Shown: piece by piece, positions 43,297 through 53,095 of the stretch | Layout: each line of letters begins with the position of its first letter | Position numbering within the stretch: position 1 is the first letter of the stretch | NCBI GenBank assembly: GCA_964475205.1 | Contig: CAYYVQ010000010.1 | Span: 1-64,000 of the forward strand | Origin: CAYSRM01 sp964475205 | Lineage (GTDB): Bacteria; Verrucomicrobiota; Kiritimatiellia; UBA8416; CAYSRM01 | Length of the DNA stretch: 64,000 nt | Direction: 5' to 3' | Made by a program: the position numbers and the translations under genes | Notes under the pieces: generated by a model | Told to the model about the DNA's origin: nothing | The model's database searches: none | What the model saw: only the letters and a program-made list of their open reading frames with translations

Positions 43297-44616
43297 ATGG
43301 CTGAAATATTCAAGGCATACGACATCCGAGGAATTTACGGAGAAGAACTTACAACCGGGCTGGCTGAAAAGATCGGCAAAGCATTTGCAACATTCCTTAA
43401 CCCGGACACCGTTGTGGTTGGACGCGACATGAGGGAGCATTCCGAACCGCTATTCAAGGCGCTGGCAAAAGGGCTCACGACCCAGGGTGTGGACGTAATA
43501 GACATCGGCGTATGCTCAACTCCGATGTGCTACTTTGCAACAGGAAAACTACGTGCATCGGGAAGCATAATGATTACCGCTTCCCATAACCCCGGCGAAT
43601 ACAACGGATTCAAACTGTGCAGAGAAAACGCCATTCCCATAAGCGGTGACACCGGCATAAAGGATATACAGCGCATTGTGGAATCCGGCTGCTTTTCCAA
43701 AGCGCCGGACCGCCGGGGCTCTGTAAGCAAGCACGACCCTATGCCTGAATACAAGAAACTGGTCGCCGATTATGCCGACCTGAAACAACCGCCAAAAGTG
43801 GTCGCAGATATGGCCAACGCCATGGGCGTAATTGAAGCCCGCACACTGGAACAGCTGCTGCAAATGGATAAACTCTTTGACGAACTCGACGGAGCGTTCC
43901 CGAACCACGAAGCTAACCCTCTTAAGCTGGAAACGCTTCAGCCCTTGCAGAAAAAGGTAAAGGAGGGCGGCTACGCTTTCGGCATTGCATTCGACGGCGA
44001 TGCCGACCGGGCGGGTTTTGTAGATGAAAACGGCGAAATTGTCCCCATGGATCTTGTAACCGCCCTGATAGCCCAGGATCTGCTGGAAAAGAAGAAAGGC
44101 ATCGTGCTTTACGACCTGAGAAGTAGTTGGTCGGTAAAAGAGGCAATCGCCGAAAAAGGCGGCATCCCCAGAATGTGCCGAGTCGGCCACGCATTTATCA
44201 AGCGCCAGATGAGGGAACATAACGCAATATTTGCGGGTGAACTGTCAGGACACTACTATTTCAAAGACAACTACTACGCCGAAAGCTCCGCCCTGGCAGC
44301 CATTTCAATAGCAAACATTCTTAGCAAAACAGGCAAATCCCTGTCGGAAGCCGTTAAACCCCTTAGAAAATACTGGAGCAGCGGCGAGATAAACTCCACA
44401 GTCAAAGACGCCAGGGCAGTCCTGGAAACCCTTAAAAAACAGTACTCCGACGGCAACCTCGAAACCATGGACGGCATAAGAATCGAGTTCTCGGACTGGT
44501 GGTTCAATGTGCGTCCCTCCAACACCGAGCCGCTTGTAAGACTCAACCTGGAAGCAAAAACCAAAGATGTCATGGAAGAAAAAAGAGAAGAAGTGCTGTC
44601 GTTAATACGTAGATAG
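43297..44616 (+). CDS. Phosphomannomutase/phosphoglucomutase
   Basis: Alpha-D-phosphohexomutase interconverting hexose 1- and 6-phosphates. The family signature is present: AYDIRGIYG at the start, TASHNPGEYNGFKL with the phosphoserine, GIAFDGDADRAGFVD (metal-binding Asp triad), GELSGHYYFKD (sugar specificity), and WWFNVRPSNTEPLVRLNLEA (phosphate-binding). At 439 residues it is typical. GAGGAGAAG is a strong ribosome binding site. It lies 67 bp before galactokinase, suggesting nucleotide-sugar or exopolysaccharide precursor supply. The mannose and glucose forms cannot be told apart here. Confidence 0.94.
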   Translation: MAEIFKAYDIRGIYGEELTTGLAEKIGKAFATFLNPDTVVVGRDMREHSEPLFKALAKGLTTQGVDVIDIGVCSTPMCYFATGKLRASGSIMITASHNPGEYNGFKLCRENAIPISGDTGIKDIQRIVESGCFSKAPDRRGSVSKHDPMPEYKKLVADYADLKQPPKVVADMANAMGVIEARTLEQLLQMDKLFDELDGAFPNHEANPLKLETLQPLQKKVKEGGYAFGIAFDGDADRAGFVDENGEIVPMDLVTALIAQDLLEKKKGIVLYDLRSSWSVKEAIAEKGGIPRMCRVGHAFIKRQMREHNAIFAGELSGHYYFKDNYYAESSALAAISIANILSKTGKSLSEAVKPLRKYWSSGEINSTVKDARAVLETLKKQYSDGNLETMDGIRIEFSDWWFNVRPSNTEPLVRLNLEAKTKDVMEEKREEVLSLIRR

Positions 44617-44682
44617 CAACAGCCGAAATTCCCGGTTGTTCCAGCCCCGGGAGAAAAACAACCATACCTTGAGATTATCGGC

Positions 44683-45894
44683 ATGAGAGAAAATTATTCC
44701 GGCCCGCGCCTGCTTGACAACGAAAGGCTTCAGATGGCAACGGAGCGGTTTTCAGGAACTTTCAACAGATCGCCTGAAATTATTGCTTACGCGCCGGGCA
44801 GAGCTGAAATACTGGGAAATCATACCGACTATAACGAGGGATTCGTTATCTCATGTGCAGTGAATTTGGGATGCCTGTTTTTCTGCGCCGGCAACAATTC
44901 AAAAAACTGCAATATTTTTGCAGCAGACCTGGATCAGACCGCCTCGTTCGACGCAACAGATCCTTCCCCGCTGGAAAACGATTCCTGGCCTAATTTCGTC
45001 AAGGGCATGTATTCTATCCTCAACACAAAATACGGATCTTCAGCAAGCCCCGGATTTGACGCAATGATTAGAAGCGATATCCCTGCGGGAGCAGGCCTTT
45101 CAAGTTCTGCCGCACTTGAGATTGCAGCCGGCCTTGCTTTTCAGAAACTGCTCGGAACAACGGTGGAACCAATTGATCTAGCCAGGATAGCCCAGGAAGC
45201 GGAAAACACATTCGTGGGCGCTCAGTGCGGCCTTCTGGACCAGATATCCAGCCTGTTCGGCGAGGAAAACCATTTCATTCTGACCGACTTCAGATCGCTG
45301 GAAACCAGGAAGCTGGCGCTCAGCAACAACGAATTATGCCTGATAATGTGCGACACCAAAAAAAAACACAGTCTCGTGGACTCAAAATACAACGAACGCA
45401 GACTTGAATGCGAACAGGCGGCGCAATTTTTCAAGGTTCAACTGCAGCGCCCGTTCACTTCACTGCGCGACGCCGACCACAAAGCGTGGGATCTTGTTTC
45501 CAAAGACATGGATGAAACCATCGCCAGGAGAGCGCTGCACATCATCAAAGAGAACAAGAGGGTTCTGCAAGGCAGAGACATAATCGAGCAGGGACTTGAT
45601 ATGGAAAACTTCGGGCAGCTTATGTTCGAGTCGCACAAAAGCTCACGCCTGAATTTTGAAAACTCCTGCCCTGAACTTGATTTCGTGGTCAGGTGTGCGG
45701 CACATATAGAGGGGGCGCTGGGCGCCAGGCTTTCAGGCGGCGGCTTCGGCGGCTCGGCTATCATTCTTGCCGACCTTCAATACGCGGAAAAAGTCTGCCG
45801 CCGCCTGGAAACCGCATTCAAAAAAGAATTCAACTGCGATTGCGAGACCGGGATTCTGCTACCCTCACAAGGCGCCTGTATTGTCAGCGCATAG
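44683..45894 (+). CDS. galK: Galactokinase
   Basis: Phosphorylates galactose to galactose-1-phosphate (Leloir pathway). GHMP motifs: APGRAEILGNHTDYNEGFV (galactokinase signature), PAGAGLSSSAALEIA (ATP loop) and LSGGGFGGSAIILAD. CGLLDQ carries the catalytic Asp. The 403 residues are close to the usual 380-390. The start is uncertain: 44683 has no clear Shine-Dalgarno, and ATG at codon 17 is also possible. Neither galT nor galE is nearby; the mutase upstream is the only partner. It ends 5 bp from the convergent thiD. Confidence 0.94.
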   Translation: MRENYSGPRLLDNERLQMATERFSGTFNRSPEIIAYAPGRAEILGNHTDYNEGFVISCAVNLGCLFFCAGNNSKNCNIFAADLDQTASFDATDPSPLENDSWPNFVKGMYSILNTKYGSSASPGFDAMIRSDIPAGAGLSSSAALEIAAGLAFQKLLGTTVEPIDLARIAQEAENTFVGAQCGLLDQISSLFGEENHFILTDFRSLETRKLALSNNELCLIMCDTKKKHSLVDSKYNERRLECEQAAQFFKVQLQRPFTSLRDADHKAWDLVSKDMDETIARRALHIIKENKRVLQGRDIIEQGLDMENFGQLMFESHKSSRLNFENSCPELDFVVRCAAHIEGALGARLSGGGFGGSAIILADLQYAEKVCRRLETAFKKEFNCDCETGILLPSQGACIVSA

Positions 45895-45899
45895 ACGCC

Positions 45900-46682
45900 T
45901 TACAAATCCAGAAACCTGCGCAACCCGATAGATGCAGAGTTACACAAAGCTTTGCTTATATAATCCTTTGCGCCTGCAACAGCCTGTTCTTTTGACTTGC
46001 CCACGGCAAGGCCTGCGGCAATAGCCGAGGCAAACGCGCAACCTGAACCGTGCGTGTCAACTCCCTGCGCGCGCGGAAGAGAAAACCTGCTGTTGCGACC
46101 CTCAAAACTCATGACATCCACGGCAATGTCCCTGCTGTCGCCGACACTGTGCCCGCCCTTTACAACGCAGGCTACACCGAAACGGTCCGCAATGCGGCTT
46201 GCCGTTTTTTCCATGGCCTCAATGCTCCTGATGCGGCAGGCGCCGATTATCTCCGCTTCAGCCACGTTGGGAGTTACAACAGCGGCCCTGGGAATGAGCA
46301 ATTCCATCAGACTTTCCAGCGCATCCTCGGATAACAGCCGTGCGCCGGACGTAGACACCATAACAGGATCCACCACCAGGGCGGCAATGCCCGACCGATC
46401 TACCTCTTCGGCAACAGCCTGGATTATCTCGCTTGAATAGACCATGCCGGTCTTTACGGCGGAAACAGAAAAAAAATCGCAGACGGTTCTGATCTGAAGA
46501 GCCACAAAACCCGGGTCGACCGGAAAGACTCCGGAAACCTGGTCCGGATTCTGAGCAGTCAAACAGGTAACAGCGCTTGCGCCGTGAACGCCTAACGCGG
46601 CAAAGGCCTTCAGATCGGCCTGTATACCGGCCCCTCCGCCGCTGTCCGAACCGGCAACAGTTAAACAAACAGGCTTATTCAT
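45900..46682 (-). CDS. thiD: Hydroxymethylpyrimidine/phosphomethylpyrimidine kinase
   Basis: Phosphorylates HMP and HMP-phosphate in thiamine synthesis. Ribokinase-fold marks: LTVAGSDSGGGAGIQADLKAF at the N-terminus, VKTGMVYSSEIIQ, VVDPVMVSTSGARLL, PNVAEAEII, and the anion-hole motif GVDTHGSGCAFASAIAAGLA with the catalytic Asp replaced by none; HGSGC is intact. From ATG 46682, with GGAG three bases upstream, it is 260 residues. It stands alone; no thiE, thiC or TPP riboswitch is found next to it. A TTGAAA-18-TATGAT pair at 46720-46691 would start transcription almost at the ATG. Confidence 0.94.
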   Translation of the reverse strand: MNKPVCLTVAGSDSGGGAGIQADLKAFAALGVHGASAVTCLTAQNPDQVSGVFPVDPGFVALQIRTVCDFFSVSAVKTGMVYSSEIIQAVAEEVDRSGIAALVVDPVMVSTSGARLLSEDALESLMELLIPRAAVVTPNVAEAEIIGACRIRSIEAMEKTASRIADRFGVACVVKGGHSVGDSRDIAVDVMSFEGRNSRFSLPRAQGVDTHGSGCAFASAIAAGLAVGKSKEQAVAGAKDYISKALCNSASIGLRRFLDL

Positions 46683-46803
46683 AGTCTCCAATCATAGCAG
46701 AACACACTTGCCCTTTTCAATAATTGAAGCTAGACTTCTTCGTTGCGTGGTTGGGTATTAACCCGCATATCACGCGGAAATCGGAAAACTGAAGGAGTAT
46801 CAT

Positions 46804-49182
46804 ATGAAAAGGCGCCTGTTTACGTTCGCCCTGGCTCTGTGTGTTAATATAATCGCCATAAACAATTCCATTGCCCAGTCCACCGGGCAAGGCCGGATAC
46901 CGCCACTGCGCTCTACAGGCGTTCCCAAAGGGTCGCCTGAAAAGATCCTTCTCAAGAATCCGGTTATACATGTGCGGGTCAATAACCTCGACCAACTGCT
47001 TAACGACATAAACGACCTGCTCATGTCGTTTGTTCCGGAAAAAGCAGTTCCGGAACAGTTGCAACCTTTCCTTAAATATGAGAGACCGGTCCTGGCCTTC
47101 CTCGGGATGAACATAGCAGGCAAACCGCTGGATGCTCAGACCCTTGCGCTTATAAGCGGCGTTGACTCGCGGCGTTCGCTTTCGTTGACACTTTATCTTG
47201 GCGGCAAACCGTTGCAGTTCGCCCTCAGTGTGCCTGTTGCAGACGGAAAAAACGTTGCCGGCATGCTGATGAATATAACACTGCCCAGAACCTTCCAGCG
47301 GAAAAAACAAGACGGAACGCCTTACTATCACATTAAGCCCTCAAAACATGGTATGCCCGGAAATCTTTACGTAGCATGCTCGGAAGACTACGCGTATATC
47401 TGCAGTTCCGTTTCGCTAGCCTCCGCCCTTGCCGAGGCGGATCCGGAACTCCGCCTGGCAAGCAGCGACACCGTGAGAGCAATAACTGAAAAGTATGCAG
47501 AGAAAGATCTAACCGCGTGTCTGAATCCGGCCGTCTTAAAAACGTTCCTGCCCGGACTTGAACAACAGCTTTCAATCATTATGCCCGGACAGATAGCAAA
47601 GTTACGCACATCGTTTCTCGAAAGCATGAGCGAATCTGAGCGGCGCATGATGGACCTGCGCATCAGGACAGAACTGGGACTTAAAGACACCGATGAACTG
47701 CTCGATTACGCCGAATGCTTTGCCACTGCAACGTACGAAAGCTTCGCTTCAAGCCTGTTTGACCTGGCCCGGAACTTTCACGGGACCGGCATTGCAGTGA
47801 ATTTCGACAAACAATTCCAGTCCATTGAATACTCCTGTTATTCTTCCGACGTCAAGCCCCTCTCGGCAACCCGGCCGATTCCCATGAATGAAGCCGTTAA
47901 AGCAGTCATGTTCCTGCCCGGCGAATTAAACAACCTGGCCATATCCGGAAAACAACCGGAAAAGCGACAGGGCAGCCTGGCTGCCCGGTGGACCCGTTTG
48001 TTGCAGGAAAAACTGGACCAAAAGAATCTTTCTTCCAAAGTAACTGAAAAACTTATAACCATGGTCCGTGAATACCGTCCGGAACAGAACCTGGAGAGCA
48101 TTGCAGACTGGACAGTTTCAACACGCATAGAGACATTCGAGCTGCCTGAAATTGACGGCTACGATAGCGCTCTCGATTACCTTGCCGCCCTGAATAAGGC
48201 ACAATACATGGCATCGTACGCCTTTATCCAGCCGGCGCAGAGCAAAAATATGCTTCGGCAATACTGCAACTCACGGGTGGCGGCAATTGAAAACAACATA
48301 GCGCACGCAACCGGCTTTCGAGAAACAGTGACCGAAAACGAACCCTTCATCAGCCGAAGTGTCCGGCTTCGTGAAGAAACGCTCGATACAAATATTGAAC
48401 GGTTTTCCATCGAAAACACTTATACCACAACCATGGGAATGTTCGGCTACCACGAACATGAGCTGATTAACCGAAGCATGTATGCGTGCCGCCAGCTTGA
48501 TAATTACCTGCTTATTCAACCGGGGCGGGGCCCTTATGGCTGGCTGAAAGAGAAAAACCGGCGTGACAACTCAAAACCCGGCGCAGCAGTCTCCAGGCTG
48601 CTCAGCATGGCGCCTTCCAAAGCAAATACCATTGCCGTGGCTCGAGGAATGCATATCTTTCCTGCCGCCATCAGCCTCCTGGATAACCTTGAGACTTTGC
48701 TGCGCCGGGAGCTTGACTCCTACCTTGCCGCCGCAAGAGAAACATTGCAGTCAAATGACAAGGAACAGATCGACGGACTTGCCGCGCGAATGCCGATAAC
48801 TGTCAAATCCCTGAACCGCCACTCCGCTTCCGGAAAACTGTATCTTGTGCTGCCGGGAGAATTAACCTATCCGCGTCCGGCAGTCATGCCGGCGGCATCA
48901 AAACTGTTCAAAGACTTCCGCTCAAAAATGGACACAACAGGGGGCGCAATGTGCTGGAGCCGCGCAATGCCGGGCCGGATCGAAGGCGGACTGATCCACG
49001 ACACCGGCGGCATCAGCTACCTGTTTCGATCGGTCATAAACAATTTTTATGAAAAATACCAAGCTTCTCCCGCAGGACGCCGGGAATTTCTGAAATTGCT
49101 CCACGGAGAATACGACGACAAAATTCCGGAAAGCGAAATATTGGTTAAGAATCCTCTTATGCACGGTGAAAACACACGGTAG
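46804..49182 (+). CDS. Exported protein of unknown function
   Basis: A 792-residue protein with a Sec signal peptide (residues 1 to about 26, ending in NNSIAQ). The mature part begins with VPKGSPEKILLKNPVIHVRVNN and is globular, with no membrane segments. A long region shows repeated cores such as RPVLAFLGM, AKLRTSFLESMSESERRMMDLR and EYRPEQNLESI. It looks like large periplasmic proteins seen in PVC genomes, but I recognise no family. GAAGGAG precedes the ATG. It stands alone between divergent thiD and a convergent membrane-protein gene. A TTGCCC-17-TAGACT pair (46708-46736) is a weak promoter candidate. Confidence 0.82.
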   Translation: MKRRLFTFALALCVNIIAINNSIAQSTGQGRIPPLRSTGVPKGSPEKILLKNPVIHVRVNNLDQLLNDINDLLMSFVPEKAVPEQLQPFLKYERPVLAFLGMNIAGKPLDAQTLALISGVDSRRSLSLTLYLGGKPLQFALSVPVADGKNVAGMLMNITLPRTFQRKKQDGTPYYHIKPSKHGMPGNLYVACSEDYAYICSSVSLASALAEADPELRLASSDTVRAITEKYAEKDLTACLNPAVLKTFLPGLEQQLSIIMPGQIAKLRTSFLESMSESERRMMDLRIRTELGLKDTDELLDYAECFATATYESFASSLFDLARNFHGTGIAVNFDKQFQSIEYSCYSSDVKPLSATRPIPMNEAVKAVMFLPGELNNLAISGKQPEKRQGSLAARWTRLLQEKLDQKNLSSKVTEKLITMVREYRPEQNLESIADWTVSTRIETFELPEIDGYDSALDYLAALNKAQYMASYAFIQPAQSKNMLRQYCNSRVAAIENNIAHATGFRETVTENEPFISRSVRLREETLDTNIERFSIENTYTTTMGMFGYHEHELINRSMYACRQLDNYLLIQPGRGPYGWLKEKNRRDNSKPGAAVSRLLSMAPSKANTIAVARGMHIFPAAISLLDNLETLLRRELDSYLAAARETLQSNDKEQIDGLAARMPITVKSLNRHSASGKLYLVLPGELTYPRPAVMPAASKLFKDFRSKMDTTGGAMCWSRAMPGRIEGGLIHDTGGISYLFRSVINNFYEKYQASPAGRREFLKLLHGEYDDKIPESEILVKNPLMHGENTR

Positions 49183-49217
49183 CTGAAGCGAAAACAACGT
49201 TTTCCGTGGAGCCGGTC

Positions 49218-50507
49218 TCAGCGCTTGATTACGTATGCCCTGGCTCTGGTCCTCCCGCTATTGCGGAGATCCATCATCACCAGAAACTCGTTAGCGCCCG
49301 GTTCCAGCACAAAAGGGAATTCATAACGTCCGTTTTTCTTTTCCGGTTCAGCGCGTATGCCGTTGACCCACAAAAAAGGATGGAGGCCCGATTCAATACA
49401 TAGTATACCCTTCTGAGTTTCGCCGGCCTCAACAACAGCCCTGCCCGCTCCAAAGCGTATCCCTTCACCCCATGCAAGAAAACCGGCGGCATTTCCTTCG
49501 TCCGACCACCTGGATGGGTCATCAAGAATAGACTCCAGTTGCATGGGCAGATCAACACCCGCTGTCTTCCATGTCAGGCTGAAAGTCCCGCCCCGGCGTT
49601 TCATGCGTTTCCCGGCCTGTTGGCGCAAGTCCTTCAGATCAATGGACGAAATCGCGCGCTTGATCTCCGGATCGAAAACAAGGGCCTGGATCCGGGGTTC
49701 TTCCCCAAGCTTGTAAAGGGAAACAATCGACCCTTCTCCGACCTTGATTACAAGTTCAATAATTTCCTCGTCACCAAGCGCCTGGTTAAGCAGCTTGTTG
49801 TTCTTCAATCTCTGCAACTCAGGCTCATTCTCAACAAGCCATGCCATTTCGCTTTGAGGCAGGTTCAAAATCTCAACCAGGGCCGCTAATTCGTCGAGCG
49901 CCTGCGCCGAGCCGGTTTTAGCTGCAAGCGCGTTTTTTGAACGTCTGAAAGTGCGCTGCAACCCGGCGATAAATTTCGCCTGACGATCAACGCCGGCATT
50001 CAAATCCACGGAATCCACGCCGCCCGGGCCGCGGTCTTCAGGGGGAAGGAAATATCCACTGTACAGGCTGTGCCTGCGAACAGTTGACTCCAACGGCGAT
50101 AATCCTGCCAGGTTTGCGAGAAAATCAACCGCCAGAACAGCACAGGCAATAACCATCATAACCAGAACCACGTTGCCGCTCACGTCGACCACACGCCGGA
50201 GCCGCGACTTTTCATCCCTTTTCCACCTCATCCGCCTGTCAAACAGCCGAACCCCGATAGTAAATATACAACTGAATATGATCAGAGATAAAAGCGACTC
50301 AACAGTAAAAAGGACAAAAGGATTGCGCGTCAAACGATTCAATAAAGCTGCAAAAAAATAACCGGCACACAAAGCAACAGCAAAAGCCAGGGCCAGAAAA
50401 GCAAGGCGTCCCAGGTTTGACAGGAACGGCTTCCTTAATATCCGTATGCAGGTCAGCAGTACATACGCTGACAGAAATACTTCGGCAGCTACAATCAGAA
50501 CCGGCAT
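49218..50507 (-). CDS. CvpA-like membrane protein with a large C-terminal domain
   Basis: From ATG 50507 (GGAAAG upstream) it has 429 residues. Four hydrophobic segments lie in the first 140 residues (about 1-20, 28-50, 58-80, 107-128), separated by short basic loops. This resembles CvpA, the colicin V production family. The remaining 290 residues are hydrophilic and probably extracytoplasmic, with an acidic LGDEEIIELVIKVGEGSI and a C-terminal beta-rich part (FLWVNGIRAEP, FVLEPGANEFLVMM). No enzyme motif is seen. It lies 40 bp behind argG on the same strand and may share its transcript. Confidence 0.7.
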   Translation of the reverse strand: MPVLIVAAEVFLSAYVLLTCIRILRKPFLSNLGRLAFLALAFAVALCAGYFFAALLNRLTRNPFVLFTVESLLSLIIFSCIFTIGVRLFDRRMRWKRDEKSRLRRVVDVSGNVVLVMMVIACAVLAVDFLANLAGLSPLESTVRRHSLYSGYFLPPEDRGPGGVDSVDLNAGVDRQAKFIAGLQRTFRRSKNALAAKTGSAQALDELAALVEILNLPQSEMAWLVENEPELQRLKNNKLLNQALGDEEIIELVIKVGEGSIVSLYKLGEEPRIQALVFDPEIKRAISSIDLKDLRQQAGKRMKRRGGTFSLTWKTAGVDLPMQLESILDDPSRWSDEGNAAGFLAWGEGIRFGAGRAVVEAGETQKGILCIESGLHPFLWVNGIRAEPEKKNGRYEFPFVLEPGANEFLVMMDLRNSGRTRARAYVIKR

Positions 50508-50547
50508 ATCTGTTTCTTTCCGGAACGACAGCCCCGCAACAGGACGG

Positions 50548-51786
50548 CTATCTGCCAGCGCGTATCTGGCCTGCCCGGGCCATGGCCCTTGCTTCAACGC
50601 TTTGAATCTCGGCAAAACCCTGTGAACTGCGCGGATTGAGGCCTTCGCTCACCTCCATGGAAGCGTCTGCTTCATTGTAAAGCGAAGCCGGACAGTCCCC
50701 GAGCTCCATGAAATGAATATTGCCCTTGTATAACTCAACTTTTACCGTTCCCGAAGCGTACAACGCGAGCTGATTTACAGCCTCCAAGGCTGAAGTTGTT
50801 GCAGCGTCAAAATAACGCCCGTCATATATCTGCCCTGCGACAAACCTGGAAAGGTAACCGAAAAGTTCCGAAGCTTTGCGATCCATCGTCGCCATGTATA
50901 CCTGAGAAAGACAAAAACCCAAAAGCTCCATACCGGGAGCCTCGTACACTCCGCGGCTCTTGGTGCCGACAATACGGTTTTCCAGGGCGTTCTTCACGCC
51001 TATCCCATTGCGGCCGCCGATCTCATTGGCCTTACGAATCAATTCCAGAGGCGCAAGCTGCTGGCCATTAAGCTCCACGGCCAGACCCTGGTCATAACGC
51101 ACTGTAAACTCTTCCGCGCGATCCGGCGCATTTTCCGGCCACACTCCCATCTGAAGGTCAACAATGGTACAGGGAGTATTAAGATGCTCCAGATCTTCAG
51201 CCTCATACGACAAACCAGCAAGGTTTGCATCGGTGGAATACCGCTTTTTCTCACCCTGCGAAGCCTCAATCCCCTTCTCTTTCAAATACCGCACCATCTG
51301 GCTGCGGCCACCGAACTGTTCAAGCAGTCCGCTGTCACGCCATGGCGCATATACCTTCATGCCCGGGGCCAGGGCGTTGGTATACCGTTCAAAGCGCATC
51401 TGATCATTGCCCCGGCCCGTAGCGCCGTGAGCCAGCGCCGTGCAACCGAGTTCCTGCATCCGGCCGATAAGACCTTCTACAGTGACTGCCCGCGCTATCC
51501 CTGTTGAATTCCAATACCCTCCGTCATAGCGGGCCTGGGCCTTTATCGCCTGCATACAGGCCTCGGCCATGGAATCTTTCAGGTCTACAATCACTGTCTC
51601 AACACCGCAGGCGGACATTTTTTCGGCCACATCGGCAATGTCGTCTTCGTCAGGTTGCGCAAGATCGGCGGTAAAACATATCAAGCCAACGCCTTCTTCG
51701 ACCAACCTGGCCGCAACGGTCCTGCTGTCAAGACCGCCGGATACGCACAATCCGACTTTCTCTTTTTTCAGTTCTTCAAGCGTCAT
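50548..51786 (-). CDS. argG: Argininosuccinate synthase
   Basis: Joins citrulline and aspartate with ATP to argininosuccinate. The ATP-pyrophosphatase loop is VSGGLDSRTVA, with the usual DTS changed to DSR, and the family motifs CFTADLAQPDED, GATGRGNDQMRFE, YAPWRD and YSTDANLAGLSYEAEDLE follow. Starting at ATG 51786 it is 412 residues. The open frame upstream to 51936 is read through argD in another phase. Start and argD stop overlap by 11 bases. It belongs to a lineage variant of ArgG. Confidence 0.95.
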   Translation of the reverse strand: MTLEELKKEKVGLCVSGGLDSRTVAARLVEEGVGLICFTADLAQPDEDDIADVAEKMSACGVETVIVDLKDSMAEACMQAIKAQARYDGGYWNSTGIARAVTVEGLIGRMQELGCTALAHGATGRGNDQMRFERYTNALAPGMKVYAPWRDSGLLEQFGGRSQMVRYLKEKGIEASQGEKKRYSTDANLAGLSYEAEDLEHLNTPCTIVDLQMGVWPENAPDRAEEFTVRYDQGLAVELNGQQLAPLELIRKANEIGGRNGIGVKNALENRIVGTKSRGVYEAPGMELLGFCLSQVYMATMDRKASELFGYLSRFVAGQIYDGRYFDAATTSALEAVNQLALYASGTVKVELYKGNIHFMELGDCPASLYNEADASMEVSEGLNPRSSQGFAEIQSVEARAMARAGQIRAGR

Positions 51787-53095
51787 GGCTGTTCTCCGCG
51801 GACCCGGGTTCCTGCGATGCTTTTTCAACGTTCGGTTGTTCGCCGGTTTTCGCGGCTTCTTCCCCGCCAGGCGCCGTCTCTGTATCGACAGCTTCATCTT
51901 CACCCACGCCGTGCATCCTTGCAATACAATCGTCAATAATATCCAGCGCCTCTTCTACTTCGCCGCCCTTGACGTTTAAAGGCGGAAGGAACCGGATCAC
52001 GTTGCCGGCTGTGGCCAGAGTCAATAAACCTATATCGGCCATCTCATCGGCCAACTGCCTGGCATCACAATCAAGAACCATGCCAAGCATCAATCCTTTG
52101 CCACGAACCTCCGCAACCTTCTCATATTTCTCAACAAATTTTTCAAGCCCGGAACGAAAAACCTTGCCCGTCTTTTCAGCCCTGTCCAGAAGCCGATCAT
52201 CCTCGATTGCGCCCAATGTGGCCAGCGCCGCGGCGCAAGCCAGGGGCCCGCCTCCGAATGTGCTGGCATGGTGCCCGGGTTGAAATACATCGGAAACTTT
52301 TTTCCCAGCCACAATCGCTCCAATCGGATATCCACTGCCCAGGGATTTGGCCACCGATATTGCGTCAGGCTCTATCCCGTAATGCTGGTAGCCAAACCAC
52401 TTTCCTGTCCGGCCCATTCCGCATTGAACTTCATCGCAAAGCAACAGCAGGTTCTTCTCGTCGCAGAACGCCCTGAGACCAGTCATAAAATCTTCGGTCG
52501 CAGGCACAATGCCGCCCTCGCCCTGCACGGCTTCCACCAGAACGGCCACTGTTTTCTCTCCCACGGCTTTCTTGACCGAATCAATATCATTGAAATCCGC
52601 CAGGACAAAGCCCTCCGGCATTGGCTCAAAACCTTTTTGAACCTTGGTCTGGCCGGTGGCAGCAGCCGTGGCAAGCGTTCTGCCGTGAAACGAGTTCCTC
52701 ATTGTGACAATCTCATACCTGCCGGATTCATGTCCCCACAAACGTGCCAGCTTGATCAACGCTTCGTTGGCTTCGGCGCCGCTGTTACAGAAAAAGCACT
52801 TGCCCTTTAATGAAACGCTGGACAGTTTTTCCGCCAGCCAGGGCTGAAGCTGGTTGTAATAAAGATTAGAAACATGAATCAGCTTCTCAGCCTGCTGTTG
52901 AATAGCAGACACCACGGCCGGATGCGAATATCCGACATTCAAGACGGATATTCCTGAAACAAAATCCAGGTAGACCTTGCCGTTAATATCCCAGACCTTA
53001 GTTCCCTTGCCCTTTGTCAAAACAAGATTCTGCTTGTATGTGGACATCACATGCTTGTCATAAAGATTGCTTACATTTTCCACTGCGTTAATCAT
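51776..53095 (-). CDS. argD: Acetylornithine aminotransferase with an acidic C-terminal tail
   Basis: PLP transaminase of arginine synthesis, N-acetylglutamate semialdehyde to N-acetylornithine. Motifs: FVSGISVLNVGYSHP, CNSGAEANEALIK, HGRTLATAAATGQ, LLCDEVQCGMGRTG and the PLP lysine in SVAKSLGSGYPIGA. The core ends near residue 395, after which an Ala/Glu/Pro-rich tail of about 40 residues (GEDEAVDTETAPGGEEAAKTG and so on) is added; typical ArgD lacks this. The tail may be disordered. The start overlaps the argB stop by 8 bases, and the stop overlaps argG. Confidence 0.95.
   Translation of the reverse strand: MINAVENVSNLYDKHVMSTYKQNLVLTKGKGTKVWDINGKVYLDFVSGISVLNVGYSHPAVVSAIQQQAEKLIHVSNLYYNQLQPWLAEKLSSVSLKGKCFFCNSGAEANEALIKLARLWGHESGRYEIVTMRNSFHGRTLATAAATGQTKVQKGFEPMPEGFVLADFNDIDSVKKAVGEKTVAVLVEAVQGEGGIVPATEDFMTGLRAFCDEKNLLLLCDEVQCGMGRTGKWFGYQHYGIEPDAISVAKSLGSGYPIGAIVAGKKVSDVFQPGHHASTFGGGPLACAAALATLGAIEDDRLLDRAEKTGKVFRSGLEKFVEKYEKVAEVRGKGLMLGMVLDCDARQLADEMADIGLLTLATAGNVIRFLPPLNVKGGEVEEALDIIDDCIARMHGVGEDEAVDTETAPGGEEAAKTGEQPNVEKASQEPGSAENSHDA

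Noticed and set aside
44630..44665. Terminator between the mutase and galK (TCCCGG...CCGGGA)
   Set aside because: The hairpin lacks a T-run on either strand and the genes probably share a transcript.
46683..46803. TPP riboswitch before thiD
   Set aside because: No CTGAGA or THI-box-like sequence; the region is only about 120 bp and also serves the divergent gene.
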